Both the position numbers and the translations under genes were made by a program. From Pseudomonadota bacterium (GTDB taxonomy: Bacteria > Desulfobacterota > Binatia > Binatales > Binataceae): a DNA stretch of 64,000 nucleotides. The notes under the pieces are model-generated. The model saw only the letters and a list, made by a program, of their open reading frames with translations. It ran no database searches and was not told the origin of the DNA. Positions 17,575 through 25,726 of this stretch are shown piece after piece. The stretch is taken from NCBI GenBank assembly GCA_021323675.1, contig JAJPKP010000018.1, positions 49,567 to 113,566 on the forward strand, written 5' to 3'. Position 1 is the stretch's first letter. Every line of letters begins with the position of its first letter.

Positions 17575-17648
17575 CGCGGTATGCAGCTACCGTGGCGGTT
17601 CGCAATTCTCCGCCGACGCCGAGCCGGTGTTGCAAACTCCCGTTCTCT

Positions 17649-18137
17649 TCAATGGGCCTCAGCGAGGGATTCCGTTTCTTGCTGATGAGCCAGCTTCCAG
17701 CGATGGAGTCCCTGGCGCATGTAATCCGGATCGATATCGAGCGCCGCGCAGACGTTCTCGAACGAGAACAGCGAGGTTCGGTCCTCGCGATCGATCCATT
17801 CCTCGGCTTCCCGAAACTTGCGCTGACCTCGCCGCCGCACCGCGTTCACGTATCCCATGTAGTCGTCAATCGCCTGTTTCAGGATCGTGAAGAAGAGGAG
17901 CTTTTCTCCTTCGAGAAACGGCCTTCGCCTGAGCGCCTCGAAGTACTGCACCGGCAGCATCACGTCCGGCTGAAACGCCGCGGGCATCGGCTCCTCGCCA
18001 CGCTCGTCCCCGGCGCCGCCGAACACCGCACGAGCCCCGACGGCCTTGGTCTTCACGAGATCGGCCAGGGCCCGGAGGAACCGGGCTACGGGGATGCCTG
18101 CAATGGTCGGCCGGGATGCCATCGGATGTTCCATCAT
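17649..18137 (-). CDS. Conserved protein of unknown function
   Basis: The 162-residue protein has no recognised domain. Its middle part (EKLLFFTILKQAIDDYMGYV, then RRGQRKFREAEEWIDRED and LFSFENVCAALDIDPDYMRQGL) is a helical block that I recall from unnamed delta-proteobacterial proteins; this recollection is not checked. The last segment looks like a small helix-turn-helix. It sits between uspA and the CBS gene on the same strand. Confidence 0.6.
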   Translation of the reverse strand: MMEHPMASRPTIAGIPVARFLRALADLVKTKAVGARAVFGGAGDERGEEPMPAAFQPDVMLPVQYFEALRRRPFLEGEKLLFFTILKQAIDDYMGYVNAVRRRGQRKFREAEEWIDREDRTSLFSFENVCAALDIDPDYMRQGLHRWKLAHQQETESLAEAH

Positions 18138-18277
18138 TCCCCGGCACGCAAGGATTACGCCATCGGCGAGGCCCCGCAGGCCTTGCGCGGGATTGAAGTT
18201 TCCTCTTCCGCTGCCCGGCCGGATGTTTCCATCGGAGCCAGATCGGCGTCTGTCTGCCTGGCTCGGTGGCGCTTCTC

Positions 18278-18760
18278 TTACGCCGCGTGCGCCTGGATGA
18301 TGCGATGGCGCGGCGCGCAGACCGACGCGATGGTGCTGCTGATCTCCGCATCGGTAACCTGGCGCGGCTTGTTTGCCTGGCCTTCCTGGGCGGCCTCGCG
18401 CGCGATGTCGTTCAGCGCGATTATTCCCATCAGGCGCCCCTGGTCATCGACGACCGGAACGCGATGGATCTGCTTTTCGCGCATCAGCTTCTCCACCGAC
18501 ACGAGGTCGTCCGCCGGCCCGCACGAAAACACGTCTTTCGACATCGCGGTCGTGACCGCGATGGCGGTCAGCGGCGCGCCTTGCAGGAATGCGCTCATGC
18601 ACACGTCGCGGTCCGTCAGCATCCCGAGAACGCGGTTTTCCGGATCCACGATCGGGACGCATCCGATGTCATTCTCCCACATTATCTCCGCCGCCGTGTT
18701 GAGGGTGGCGTATTCGCGGCAGCTTTTGACGTCGGTCGTCATCAAGTCTTTCACCTTCAT
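18278..18760 (-). CDS. CBS-domain pair protein
   Basis: The 160-residue protein has two CBS domains: MKVKDLMTTDVKSC...GCVPIVDPENRVLGMLTDRDV and MSKDVFSCGPADDL...HRVPVVDDQGRLMGIIALNDI. Such pairs bind adenine nucleotides and act as energy sensors. The frame is open further upstream, but ATG 18760 has AGGAGA at good spacing and the usual MKVKDLM start. The 33-residue tail is helical and unusual. Confidence 0.9.
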   Translation of the reverse strand: MKVKDLMTTDVKSCREYATLNTAAEIMWENDIGCVPIVDPENRVLGMLTDRDVCMSAFLQGAPLTAIAVTTAMSKDVFSCGPADDLVSVEKLMREKQIHRVPVVDDQGRLMGIIALNDIAREAAQEGQANKPRQVTDAEISSTIASVCAPRHRIIQAHAA

Positions 18761-19173
18761 CGGTTGCTTCTCCTTGCGTCCGATTTGCCCCGGCTCAAAT
18801 CGATTCAGGGCCGGAGCATTGTTTGTGCCGGAGTGGAATGGGCAACTTTTGGCCACTACGAGTGGAAAATGATCTCAGGTGTGGGTCGGTTCGCGACAAA
18901 GATGACTTCGCGTGTCTCCATTCGGCTCCCTATTGCCGCGGATGCGGCTTGCGGCTCAGCGGCCGCGATTGGTACCAGATCACTTCCTGGAATCTGACCT
19001 CCGATGGCCGATGCGGGCGATGCGGGACTCGCTGCGCGGGCGTGTTCGATGGAGCGCCGGGCGCGTGGGGAACCCGCCGCCTCTCGCTCTCAATCGGCGA
19101 AGCCGGCGCCTGATGCTGAGACCTCGGGAAAAAAGTCATGCGATGGCGGCGGTGCCGGCGCGGAGAAGTCTGC
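18761..19173. other. 413-base gap between CBS gene and small minus-strand gene
   Basis: Apart from the radical SAM relic at 18925-19113, this gap holds the CBS gene's upstream region (18761-18924). I see no intact gene in it. Confidence 0.5.
18925..19113 (+). pseudogene. C-terminal relic of an AmmeMemoRadiSam-type radical SAM protein
   Basis: In one frame the sequence reads YCRGCGLRLSGRDWYQI, then NLTSDGRCGRCGTRCAGVFDG, then PGAWGTRRL and a stop at 19113. This is the pattern of the zinc-ribbon-like tail of AmmeMemoRadiSam (AmrS) radical SAM enzymes, with its two CxxC pairs. No radical SAM core (CxxxCxxC) precedes it. The upstream frame from 18823 has no family resemblance. It is best read as the last 60 or so codons of a lost gene. 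Confidence 0.55.
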
Positions 19174-19551
19174 CTACGCTGCCCGTCCTGCTGGAAGCGG
19201 TTTGAGCGAAAGATCGACCATTTGGCCGCCGATTGCGCCAATCGTCTCGCCGGCGCGCTTTGAAAGCAGCTCGAACAGATTGAAGAGCAGGGCCGGGTCA
19301 TCGACCGTGAAGCTGGTCCGGTACAGATTGCCATCGTACGTACCGGTGAGCCTGAGGTGACGCTCAGAATCCTTGCTGCCTTTCACAAGCTCCACTTCGC
19401 CGAGCGTAACCAGAAGCGGATTCGGAAATTCTGAAGTCGGACCGACCCAGGGAGGATTGGGTTCCGCACCCGGCGGCCAATGGATGCCGCGATGGTTTTC
19501 AAGCTTTACGATCCGGCGCTTGCGCGGCGCCCTGCGCTTGAGAATAGCCAT
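19174..19551 (-). CDS. Small protein of unknown function
   Basis: The 125-residue protein starts with a basic segment (MAILKRRAPRKRR) and continues with a probable beta-rich part (NPLLVTLGEVELVKG, RHLRLTGTYDGNLYRTSFTVDD) and an amphipathic helix (LLFNLFELLSKR). The ATG at 19551 has GAGG 7 bases upstream; an in-frame start at 19581 is less likely. No family recognised and no membrane segment. The sense codon pattern and good ribosome site make it a likely real gene. Confidence 0.6.
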   Translation of the reverse strand: MAILKRRAPRKRRIVKLENHRGIHWPPGAEPNPPWVGPTSEFPNPLLVTLGEVELVKGSKDSERHLRLTGTYDGNLYRTSFTVDDPALLFNLFELLSKRAGETIGAIGGQMVDLSLKPLPAGRAA

Positions 19552-19681
19552 CTGATGACCTCGAATGCTGCGTTGCTGCACATTCAGGCAAGCATCGTCT
19601 GTACCAACGCACGCACTCCGCCGAGCCGCCTGGCGGAATGACTGCCACGGACGTTACAGGGCAGGGGCTGGTCGCGGCGCA

Positions 19682-20629
19682 CTATGATTTTCCGAGGGCT
19701 TTGGCCTCTTCGTCGTACTTTGCGTAAGAGTTCTTGAGCGTCGCGCTGTTCAGGATCATTTCCGCGACGAGCTCGCGCGTGATGCCGTCGAAGACCCGCG
19801 TGCGCACCCAGTTCGACTCGGTGCGCTTGCTCTCGCTAAGCGCGATGATCTCGCGCTCCACTTCATAAGGATGATCGACGAACAGCGGTCCTTTGACGAG
19901 CTTGATTTCTTGGCCCGCGAACAGGCCGATCACCGGGCCCCGGATGCGGAACCCGGCTTGACCGCTGGTGTACTGCAGCAGAACGCTGATCATCTCGAAT
20001 GGAATGATCGCGCGGCCCCACGGCGAAGCCGGTCCGCCTTCGGATGTGTACCAGGGGCTTGGTTCGGTAATCACCTTGAGCTTGTCATTCAGCGAAAAGG
20101 GGTACTGGGCGCCCATGTGCTGGTCGAAGCCCATCCGTACCTTCTCCGGACTACGGGCGCCTTTCTGTCCGACCTTGAGATCGCGCAGGATCACGAGCTG
20201 CCGCGATGGGCGCAGCGCCGCGATCCGCTTCGCGATCTCTGTCTCGCCGTATTGCGGCCCGACTGAGGCCGTCCCGGTCAGTACCGGAGTGCCGTCGCGT
20301 TTCTCGGCCCAGATATGAACGGGCGCGGCGTCCTTCGCGGGCAGTTGCGCAAAAGCGCGGACTTCTTCGCCTTCGACCACCATGTTCTGGTAGTGCGCGC
20401 TGATACATCCCCGCTCGAACCAGGCATCGCCGAAAATATGGTGGAGCAGGGGGATGAACTGGCTGAAGTGCGTCGGACCTTCGATCGGTCCGGCGCGAAA
20501 ACCGAGCGCCTGCGCTGTCCCATCGTCGTGAAGCGAAAGATGGCCGTCGTAGGATTGCTCCGCGAGCATTTGCCGTGGCCGGCGGAATTCTCCGCAAATC
20601 GAAAGCGATTGATCGAACGCTGCAGTCAT
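19682..20629 (-). CDS. Probable hotdog-fold protein, distantly MaoC-like
   Basis: The 315-residue protein begins with a region rich in hotdog features: LGFRAGPIEGPTHFSQF and WFERGCISAHYQNMVVEGEEVRAF, similar to the helix and strand of MaoC-like dehydratases and their inactive relatives. The C-terminal half may be a second hotdog. The classical Asp/His hydratase pair is not obvious, so it may not be a hydratase. ATG 20629 follows a GAGGG site; an in-frame TTG at 20659 is less likely. It is divergent from the patatin gene. Confidence 0.5.
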   Translation of the reverse strand: MTAAFDQSLSICGEFRRPRQMLAEQSYDGHLSLHDDGTAQALGFRAGPIEGPTHFSQFIPLLHHIFGDAWFERGCISAHYQNMVVEGEEVRAFAQLPAKDAAPVHIWAEKRDGTPVLTGTASVGPQYGETEIAKRIAALRPSRQLVILRDLKVGQKGARSPEKVRMGFDQHMGAQYPFSLNDKLKVITEPSPWYTSEGGPASPWGRAIIPFEMISVLLQYTSGQAGFRIRGPVIGLFAGQEIKLVKGPLFVDHPYEVEREIIALSESKRTESNWVRTRVFDGITRELVAEMILNSATLKNSYAKYDEEAKALGKS

Positions 20630-20705
20630 GGACGTCTCGCCCTCATTTCCTTCAAACAAGATTGCTGCAACGATCTATCGTATGCCCCATCGAGGTCAAC
20701 GGCGC

Positions 20706-21707
20706 ATGCCGGCATTGCCGAGCCGAATATGGCGCAAAGGCGCCGCCTTGCTGACGGTGCTGATCGGGGTCGGTCTGTTCGCGGCGTCCGTCGCGAACGC
20801 GGCCGGCACCGGAAAACCAATCCGGCGTGCCCTGATCCTGGGTGGAGGAGGGCCGGTCGGAGAGGCGTGGGAATCGGGAGTAATCGCGAGGCTGATGCAG
20901 AAGGGGGTCGATGTGTACGGCGCGGACAAGATCATCGGCACCTCGGCGGGGGCGATCGTGGGAGCCAGGGTCGCGCTCGGGATGCCGCCGCCGGATCTGC
21001 TCAAAGCCGCTCTCGCTGAGTTCCGGAGCCCGCCACCTTCCCCCGAGAGGCCTCCTCCCCCGCCGGACTTCTCGTTCCTTGTTAGCGAGCTCGAGGAGAT
21101 GAACAAAGGGGAAGCGCCGGCGCAATCAATTGAAGCGAAAATCGGCGCGTGGGCGCGCGCCGCCCATCCGATTGTGAGCGAGGCCGAGTTCGTCGCGAGC
21201 TTCCGGCGGCGATTTCCAAAAGAAGAGTGGCCGAGTCGCGCGTATGAGTGCGTCAGCGTCGATGCGGCGGACGGATCTCTGCGCGTCTGGGACAGATCGT
21301 CGGACATTTCGCCGGCGCTGGCGGTCGCTTCCAGTTGCGCGTTGCCGGGTCTTTTCCTTCCGGTGGCCATCCGCGGGCGCGAATACATGGACGGTGGGAT
21401 GCGCTCCGCCACCAATGCCGACCTGGCGCGCGGATGCCTCAGCGCGATCGTGCTCGCGCCGACGATAGGGCCGAAAGACGGGCTCGCGAAAGTCACCGTC
21501 GATCCGCTCAACCGTGAGTTGCGCGTCCTGCGCGACAGCGGATGCAAGGTTGAACTTGTCGTTCCGGACGCTGCGAGTATGAAGGCATTCGGTGGTACGC
21601 TGGGAGACAGCAGTCGCGCCGGCGCGGCTATGGAGGCAGGACGGTCGGAAGGAAGCGCGAGAGCCGATGAAACCGCGAAGCTCTGGCAACAAGACTCGCG
21701 ACGATGA
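20706..21707 (+). CDS. Patatin-like phospholipase, exported
   Basis: The 333-residue protein has a signal-peptide-like start (RIWRKGAALLTVLIGVGLFA, then ASVANA), then the oxyanion loop LGGGGPVGEAW, nucleophile Ser80 in GTSAG and the dyad Asp in YMDGG near residue 229. It would hydrolyse lipids in the periplasm or at the envelope. Three starts are possible: 20628, 20682 and 20706. Only 20706 has a GAGG site at fair spacing. The proline-rich insert around residues 101-121 (PPPSPERPPPPP) is unusual. Confidence 0.82.
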   Translation: MPALPSRIWRKGAALLTVLIGVGLFAASVANAAGTGKPIRRALILGGGGPVGEAWESGVIARLMQKGVDVYGADKIIGTSAGAIVGARVALGMPPPDLLKAALAEFRSPPPSPERPPPPPDFSFLVSELEEMNKGEAPAQSIEAKIGAWARAAHPIVSEAEFVASFRRRFPKEEWPSRAYECVSVDAADGSLRVWDRSSDISPALAVASSCALPGLFLPVAIRGREYMDGGMRSATNADLARGCLSAIVLAPTIGPKDGLAKVTVDPLNRELRVLRDSGCKVELVVPDAASMKAFGGTLGDSSRAGAAMEAGRSEGSARADETAKLWQQDSRR

Positions 21708-21772
21708 GCGCGGCATCAATCGCCGGCCCCTGCGATTGAGTAAATCTTCATGGCGCGATTTGAGAAGGCAAG

Positions 21773-22126
21773 ATGATTGCAATTAAGCGCGCGTATGAAC
21801 CGGTGACCCGGAGTGACGGCACAAGAATTCTGGTCGATCGCCTTTGGCCCCGCGGAGTGAAAAAAGAAGAAGCTCACGTGAAGCAATGGATGCGCGAGCT
21901 GGGACCAAGCAACGAACTCCGGCAATTCTTCGGCCATGATCCGAAACGCTGGAACGAATTTCGAAAGCAGTATGTGGCGGAGCTTAGACGGCCGCAAGCT
22001 CGCGCTCTCCTCGACCAGCTTCTCGAAATCGCCCGGAAAGGAAAATTGACTCTCGTCTACAGCGCCAAAGACGAGGAACACAACCAGGCCGTGGTGATCA
22101 AGAGCGTCCTTGAATCTCAGCTCTGA
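21773..22126 (+). CDS. DUF488 family protein (YeaO-like)
   Basis: The 117-residue protein matches DUF488: RILVDRLWPRGVKKEEA, then ELGPSNELRQFFGHDP and LTLVYSAKDEEHNQAVVI. No biochemical role is established for this family. It starts 65 bases after the patatin gene. Confidence 0.9.
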   Translation: MIAIKRAYEPVTRSDGTRILVDRLWPRGVKKEEAHVKQWMRELGPSNELRQFFGHDPKRWNEFRKQYVAELRRPQARALLDQLLEIARKGKLTLVYSAKDEEHNQAVVIKSVLESQL

Positions 22127-22211
22127 CCACATCCCCTGAACGCCGTCTCTCATGTCGCACCGTCGAACGTTCAGCGCGAGGAAATGGATGAACGTCCGGC
22201 ACCGAAATCGA

Positions 22212-23033
22212 TCAGTGCGCGATCCCGTACCGAGCCAGCCTTTGCGGTCCCCAGACGACCGTGACCGCCGCGGCTGCGAAGGTGACGATGACGCCTGTAA
22301 TACACGGATCCCAATATGAGCCGCGGATGGGAAAGAGCTGCCAGCACAGGTTCATCACATCGTGATATAGAGCCGCCGCGAATACGCTCTTGCCGGTGCT
22401 GTTGTAGATCCAGACTATCAGCACCCGCGATGCCGCCGTGTAGAGCGACCACCAGGCGATCCACTGCGCCGACCGATGCGCCTGCAACAGCGGGATCCAG
22501 TGCCAAACGGCCCAGACCAGCCCGATAAGAATGCCGGCTTCGAGCGCGTTCCATCGGTCCTGCATCGGATCTGTGACGTATCCAGACCATCCCAGCTCCT
22601 CACACAGCGCCGGGATGAAGAACAAGAAGAACAGCGCCAAGCTTGCCGGCATCGAGAAGTGTGAAATCGGAAGCGGCCGCCCCATCAGCCGCATCAGTCC
22701 ATACGCCAGAACCGTCACGCCGGGCATCAGGAGCACGACCGGCGCATACCAGACCTTCGCCCTGATGCGCGGGTAGTCGAAGGACCTCCTCAGCAACTCG
22801 ATCACTCCGGCGATCTTCTTTTCTCGATAGAGAAGGATGGCCGCCGCGGTCACCGGGCAGATCCATTCGAACGAGCTTATTGGGAGACCGGGCAGCAGCT
22901 CGCGGTTCGTCGCAGCGCCGATCAACCAGAAAGGAATGGACAGAAGGAAAATCAAAATGAAAAACAACAGCGGCGAACGGCCTTTGAAGGCGAGGCTGTT
23001 CGAAACCTTCTCGGCGGCGGAAAGCGGCGACAT
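22212..23033 (-). CDS. CPBP-family intramembrane metalloprotease
   Basis: The 273-residue protein has about seven or eight membrane helices and the CPBP (CAAX protease/bacteriocin-processing) motifs: Glu145-Glu146 in CEELGWSGY, His178 in WAVWHW, and His in ALYHDVMN. The residue usually Arg in EExxxR is Gly/Trp-Ser here (EELGWSG), a common variant. It would cleave membrane proteins in the inner membrane. Convergent with DUF488. Target unknown. Confidence 0.85.
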   Translation of the reverse strand: MSPLSAAEKVSNSLAFKGRSPLLFFILIFLLSIPFWLIGAATNRELLPGLPISSFEWICPVTAAAILLYREKKIAGVIELLRRSFDYPRIRAKVWYAPVVLLMPGVTVLAYGLMRLMGRPLPISHFSMPASLALFFLFFIPALCEELGWSGYVTDPMQDRWNALEAGILIGLVWAVWHWIPLLQAHRSAQWIAWWSLYTAASRVLIVWIYNSTGKSVFAAALYHDVMNLCWQLFPIRGSYWDPCITGVIVTFAAAAVTVVWGPQRLARYGIAH

Positions 23034-23219
23034 CTCGGACTCGTTCCGCGCCTAGAATACCATCAGGCTTTCGATCCGCCATCCTGATACTCGCAGAGAG
23101 CGCCATCGGCGGGATCGAGATGTGCCCCCTTGCGATTGCTCCGCTTTTCTCCGGCTTGCTATACCTCGAACGTTCGCGAGGCTGTTATCGCCATCGAAAC
23201 AGACCAGGAGTGCTGAGGA

Positions 23220-24140
23220 ATGCTGACCGATGCTGAGCAGCTCGAGCATCTCGAGCTTACCGCCCGCCACGCCGGACTCGACCTTCCCGAAATCGTTCTC
23301 CCCGAGTCACATCATATCGTTATCCATCGGATGCGGTTTCATTACCTCGATTGGGGCGCCGCGGGACGCCCGCCGATCGTGTTTTTGCACGGGGGAGGGC
23401 TGAACGCCCACACCTGGGACATCGTCTGCCTGATGCTGCGCCGGGACTATCACTGCCTGGCGCTCGATCAGCGCGGCCACGGCGACAGCGCATGGGAACC
23501 GACCTCGGACTACAGCCATGAGAGCCAGGTCGGAGATGTCGAAGGGTTCGTGGCCAAACTCAAGCTCCACAAGCCGCTCATCGTCGCTCATTCGATGGGT
23601 GGATTTGCGGCATTGGGCTATGCGCTCAGGCACGCCGCGACGCTGAGCGGACTGGTGCTGGTGGATGTCGGGCCGGAGCTGGACTTTACCGGAGCGAAGC
23701 GGATTCGCGACTTTATTACGCAGGATCGCGTGCTGGATTCCGTCGATGCGTTCGTGGAGCGCGCGATGGCGTTCAATCCGCGGCGCGATCCGGTCCTGCT
23801 GAGGCGCAGCCTCCTCCATAATCTGCGCCAGCTACCCAACGGCAAGTGGACCTGGAAGCACGATCCAAATCGGATGTCGATGGTGGGAGATTTCGCAAAG
23901 GAGCGGCTCGCCCGCGCCAAACAGATCCTCGAAAGCGCCCACCAGATAACCTGCCCGACGCTGGTGATGCGGGGGGAGCGCAGCGACGTGTTCAGCGACG
24001 AACATGCCGCGAAATTTGCGGCGGCACTGCCGCGCGGACGCTGGGTTAAAGTTCCCAACGCCGGCCATACGATTCAGGGCGACAATCCCGCCGGATTGCT
24101 GGAGGCGTTGACGCCGTTTATCCGGGAAATCGGGTTCTAG
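23220..24140 (+). CDS. Alpha/beta hydrolase
   Basis: The 306-residue protein has the oxyanion segment FLHGGGLN (55-62), DQRGHGDS (83-90), nucleophile Ser125 in VAHSMGGF and the late His in NAGHTIQGDNP. This is a standard serine hydrolase of the epoxide hydrolase/lactonase/haloperoxidase group. It is followed by acyl-CoA dehydrogenase and BVMO genes on the same strand; a lactone or ester produced by the BVMO would be a fitting substrate, but this is inference. Confidence 0.88.
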   Translation: MLTDAEQLEHLELTARHAGLDLPEIVLPESHHIVIHRMRFHYLDWGAAGRPPIVFLHGGGLNAHTWDIVCLMLRRDYHCLALDQRGHGDSAWEPTSDYSHESQVGDVEGFVAKLKLHKPLIVAHSMGGFAALGYALRHAATLSGLVLVDVGPELDFTGAKRIRDFITQDRVLDSVDAFVERAMAFNPRRDPVLLRRSLLHNLRQLPNGKWTWKHDPNRMSMVGDFAKERLARAKQILESAHQITCPTLVMRGERSDVFSDEHAAKFAAALPRGRWVKVPNAGHTIQGDNPAGLLEALTPFIREIGF

Positions 24141-24308
24141 GAGCGCATCTGTTCCGCGATCGCGGCCTTCCCAAGTCCCTGTTGTGGTATGTGTTTCGCG
24201 GGTTAAGATAACCGCACACATGGAGCTGACGAAGGCCCTGGTCGTTTCGAGATTTTGGGGCGACAGTTCCACGCGTCCTGGCAAGCCCGGCGCGCGAAGG
24301 AGATCACT

Positions 24309-25547
24309 ATGCAGATGAATGTGAAGCCAGTTCCAACGCTCGACCCGCGGATCAATGAGATCCGATCGCTCACGGCGCAAATCGTCAACCGTGAGATCCT
24401 GCCCAACGAACGCAAGCTGTGGGCGGGATGGCGCGATGGGGCGACCGACGAAGAACGCCGCGAGGCGCGGGCTTTGCGCGAGTCGATCAAGCAAAAGGTC
24501 AAGCAGGCGGGCCTGTGGGCTCCCCATCTTCCCCCCGAGTACGGCGGCGCCGGGCTGAATTTCCTCGAACACGCCTACATGAACGAGGTGCTTGCCTACA
24601 GCATGGGGGCGGCGGCGCTGTTCGGCGTGGTCGCGCCCAATTCGGGCAATCAGCAGATCCTTCTCAAATACGGCACCGAAGAGCAGAAGCGGAAGTGGCT
24701 GGTACCGCTTACCGAGGGCAAGATGGAGTCGGGATTTTCGATGACGGAGCCTGACTCCGCCGGCTCCGACCCGCGCTCCATCCGGACCACCGCGCGCCGC
24801 GAAGGCGATCAGTGGGTAATCAACGGCCACAAATGGTTCACGTCCAACGGATTTCGCGCCGATTTCCTGATCGTGATGTGCCGCACCGAAGGCAGCGGCG
24901 CTGACAATGGTCGAATGACCCAAATTATCGTGCCTACCGACACTCCGGGCCTTCGTATCGTGCGCGGGGTCGAAGTGTGGGGCAGACCGAGCGACCACTG
25001 CGAGATCATCTACGATGACGTCCGCGTGCCGCTGACCAATCAGCTCGGCCGCGCCGGTTCGGGCCATCAGGCCGCCCAGGATCGCCTCGGCGCGGGGCGC
25101 GTCTATCACTGCATGAACTCGGTCGGGCAGATGTGGCGCGCGTTTGATCTGATGGTCGAGCGTGCCACGATGCGCGAGGTGCATGGCGGCAAGCTCGAAA
25201 CCAAGCAATTCATTCAGGGCTTCATCGCCGATTCATATATCGACATCCAGGCCGCCCGGCTTATGACCATCCATTGCGCGGAACGGATGGACCGGGGAGG
25301 AGAGCCGCGCACCGACATTTCCGCAATCAAAATTTTCGTCCCCGCGGCGTATGAGCGCGTGGTGGACCGCGCCATCCAGGTGTGGGGCGCGGCGGGTGTA
25401 TCCGGCGATCTGCCGCTTGCCGCGATGTACACGGGCGCCCGGACCCTGCGAATCGCGGACGGACCGGACGAGGTGCACAAGATTCTCATCGCCAAGAACG
25501 TGCTGAGCCACTATCACAACGGAGAGAGCTGGGACTTCGGCAACTGA
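24309..25547 (+). CDS. Acyl-CoA dehydrogenase
   Basis: The 412-residue flavoprotein has the FAD-binding segment SGFSMTEPDSAGSDP, a HKWFTSNG strand region, and the C-terminal RIADGPDEVHKILIAKN typical of ACAD10/11-type enzymes, where the catalytic acid is Asp in GPDEVH. It oxidises an acyl-CoA at alpha-beta. ATG 24309 has AAGGAG about 7 bases upstream; the frame is open to 24255 without better signals. It precedes the BVMO gene. Confidence 0.9.
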   Translation: MQMNVKPVPTLDPRINEIRSLTAQIVNREILPNERKLWAGWRDGATDEERREARALRESIKQKVKQAGLWAPHLPPEYGGAGLNFLEHAYMNEVLAYSMGAAALFGVVAPNSGNQQILLKYGTEEQKRKWLVPLTEGKMESGFSMTEPDSAGSDPRSIRTTARREGDQWVINGHKWFTSNGFRADFLIVMCRTEGSGADNGRMTQIIVPTDTPGLRIVRGVEVWGRPSDHCEIIYDDVRVPLTNQLGRAGSGHQAAQDRLGAGRVYHCMNSVGQMWRAFDLMVERATMREVHGGKLETKQFIQGFIADSYIDIQAARLMTIHCAERMDRGGEPRTDISAIKIFVPAAYERVVDRAIQVWGAAGVSGDLPLAAMYTGARTLRIADGPDEVHKILIAKNVLSHYHNGESWDFGN

Positions 25548-25569
25548 AGTGGTTTCCGCCGCCCTCGCG

Positions 25570-25612
25570 CGCACCGCGATGCCTGCCGCCAGCCGCGGGC
25601 ATCGCGGCGCGC
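25570..25612. terminator. Long GC-rich hairpin after acyl-CoA dehydrogenase gene
   Basis: Arms CCGCGATGCC (25574-25583) and GGCATCGCGG (25598-25607) are perfect, and pairing resumes outside after one mismatch. There is no T-run. It would separate the acyl-CoA dehydrogenase from the BVMO transcript or stabilise a message end. Confidence 0.5.
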
Positions 25613-25726
25613 GCATCCGCGCTTGACTTCTTCCGGCCCGTTTGGCTACGAGAAACCCGTCCTCTTGAACGATCGGTATTTTGGAAATTTCGCGTGTGCG
25701 CCCGCCACGGTTAGGGAGCTTGCCAT

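Noticed and set aside
20627..20630. CATG shared as the start of two divergent genes (hotdog-like and patatin)
   Set aside because: Attractive, but the patatin signal peptide and a better ribosome site favour a start at 20706 (or 20682), so true overlap of the starts is unlikely.
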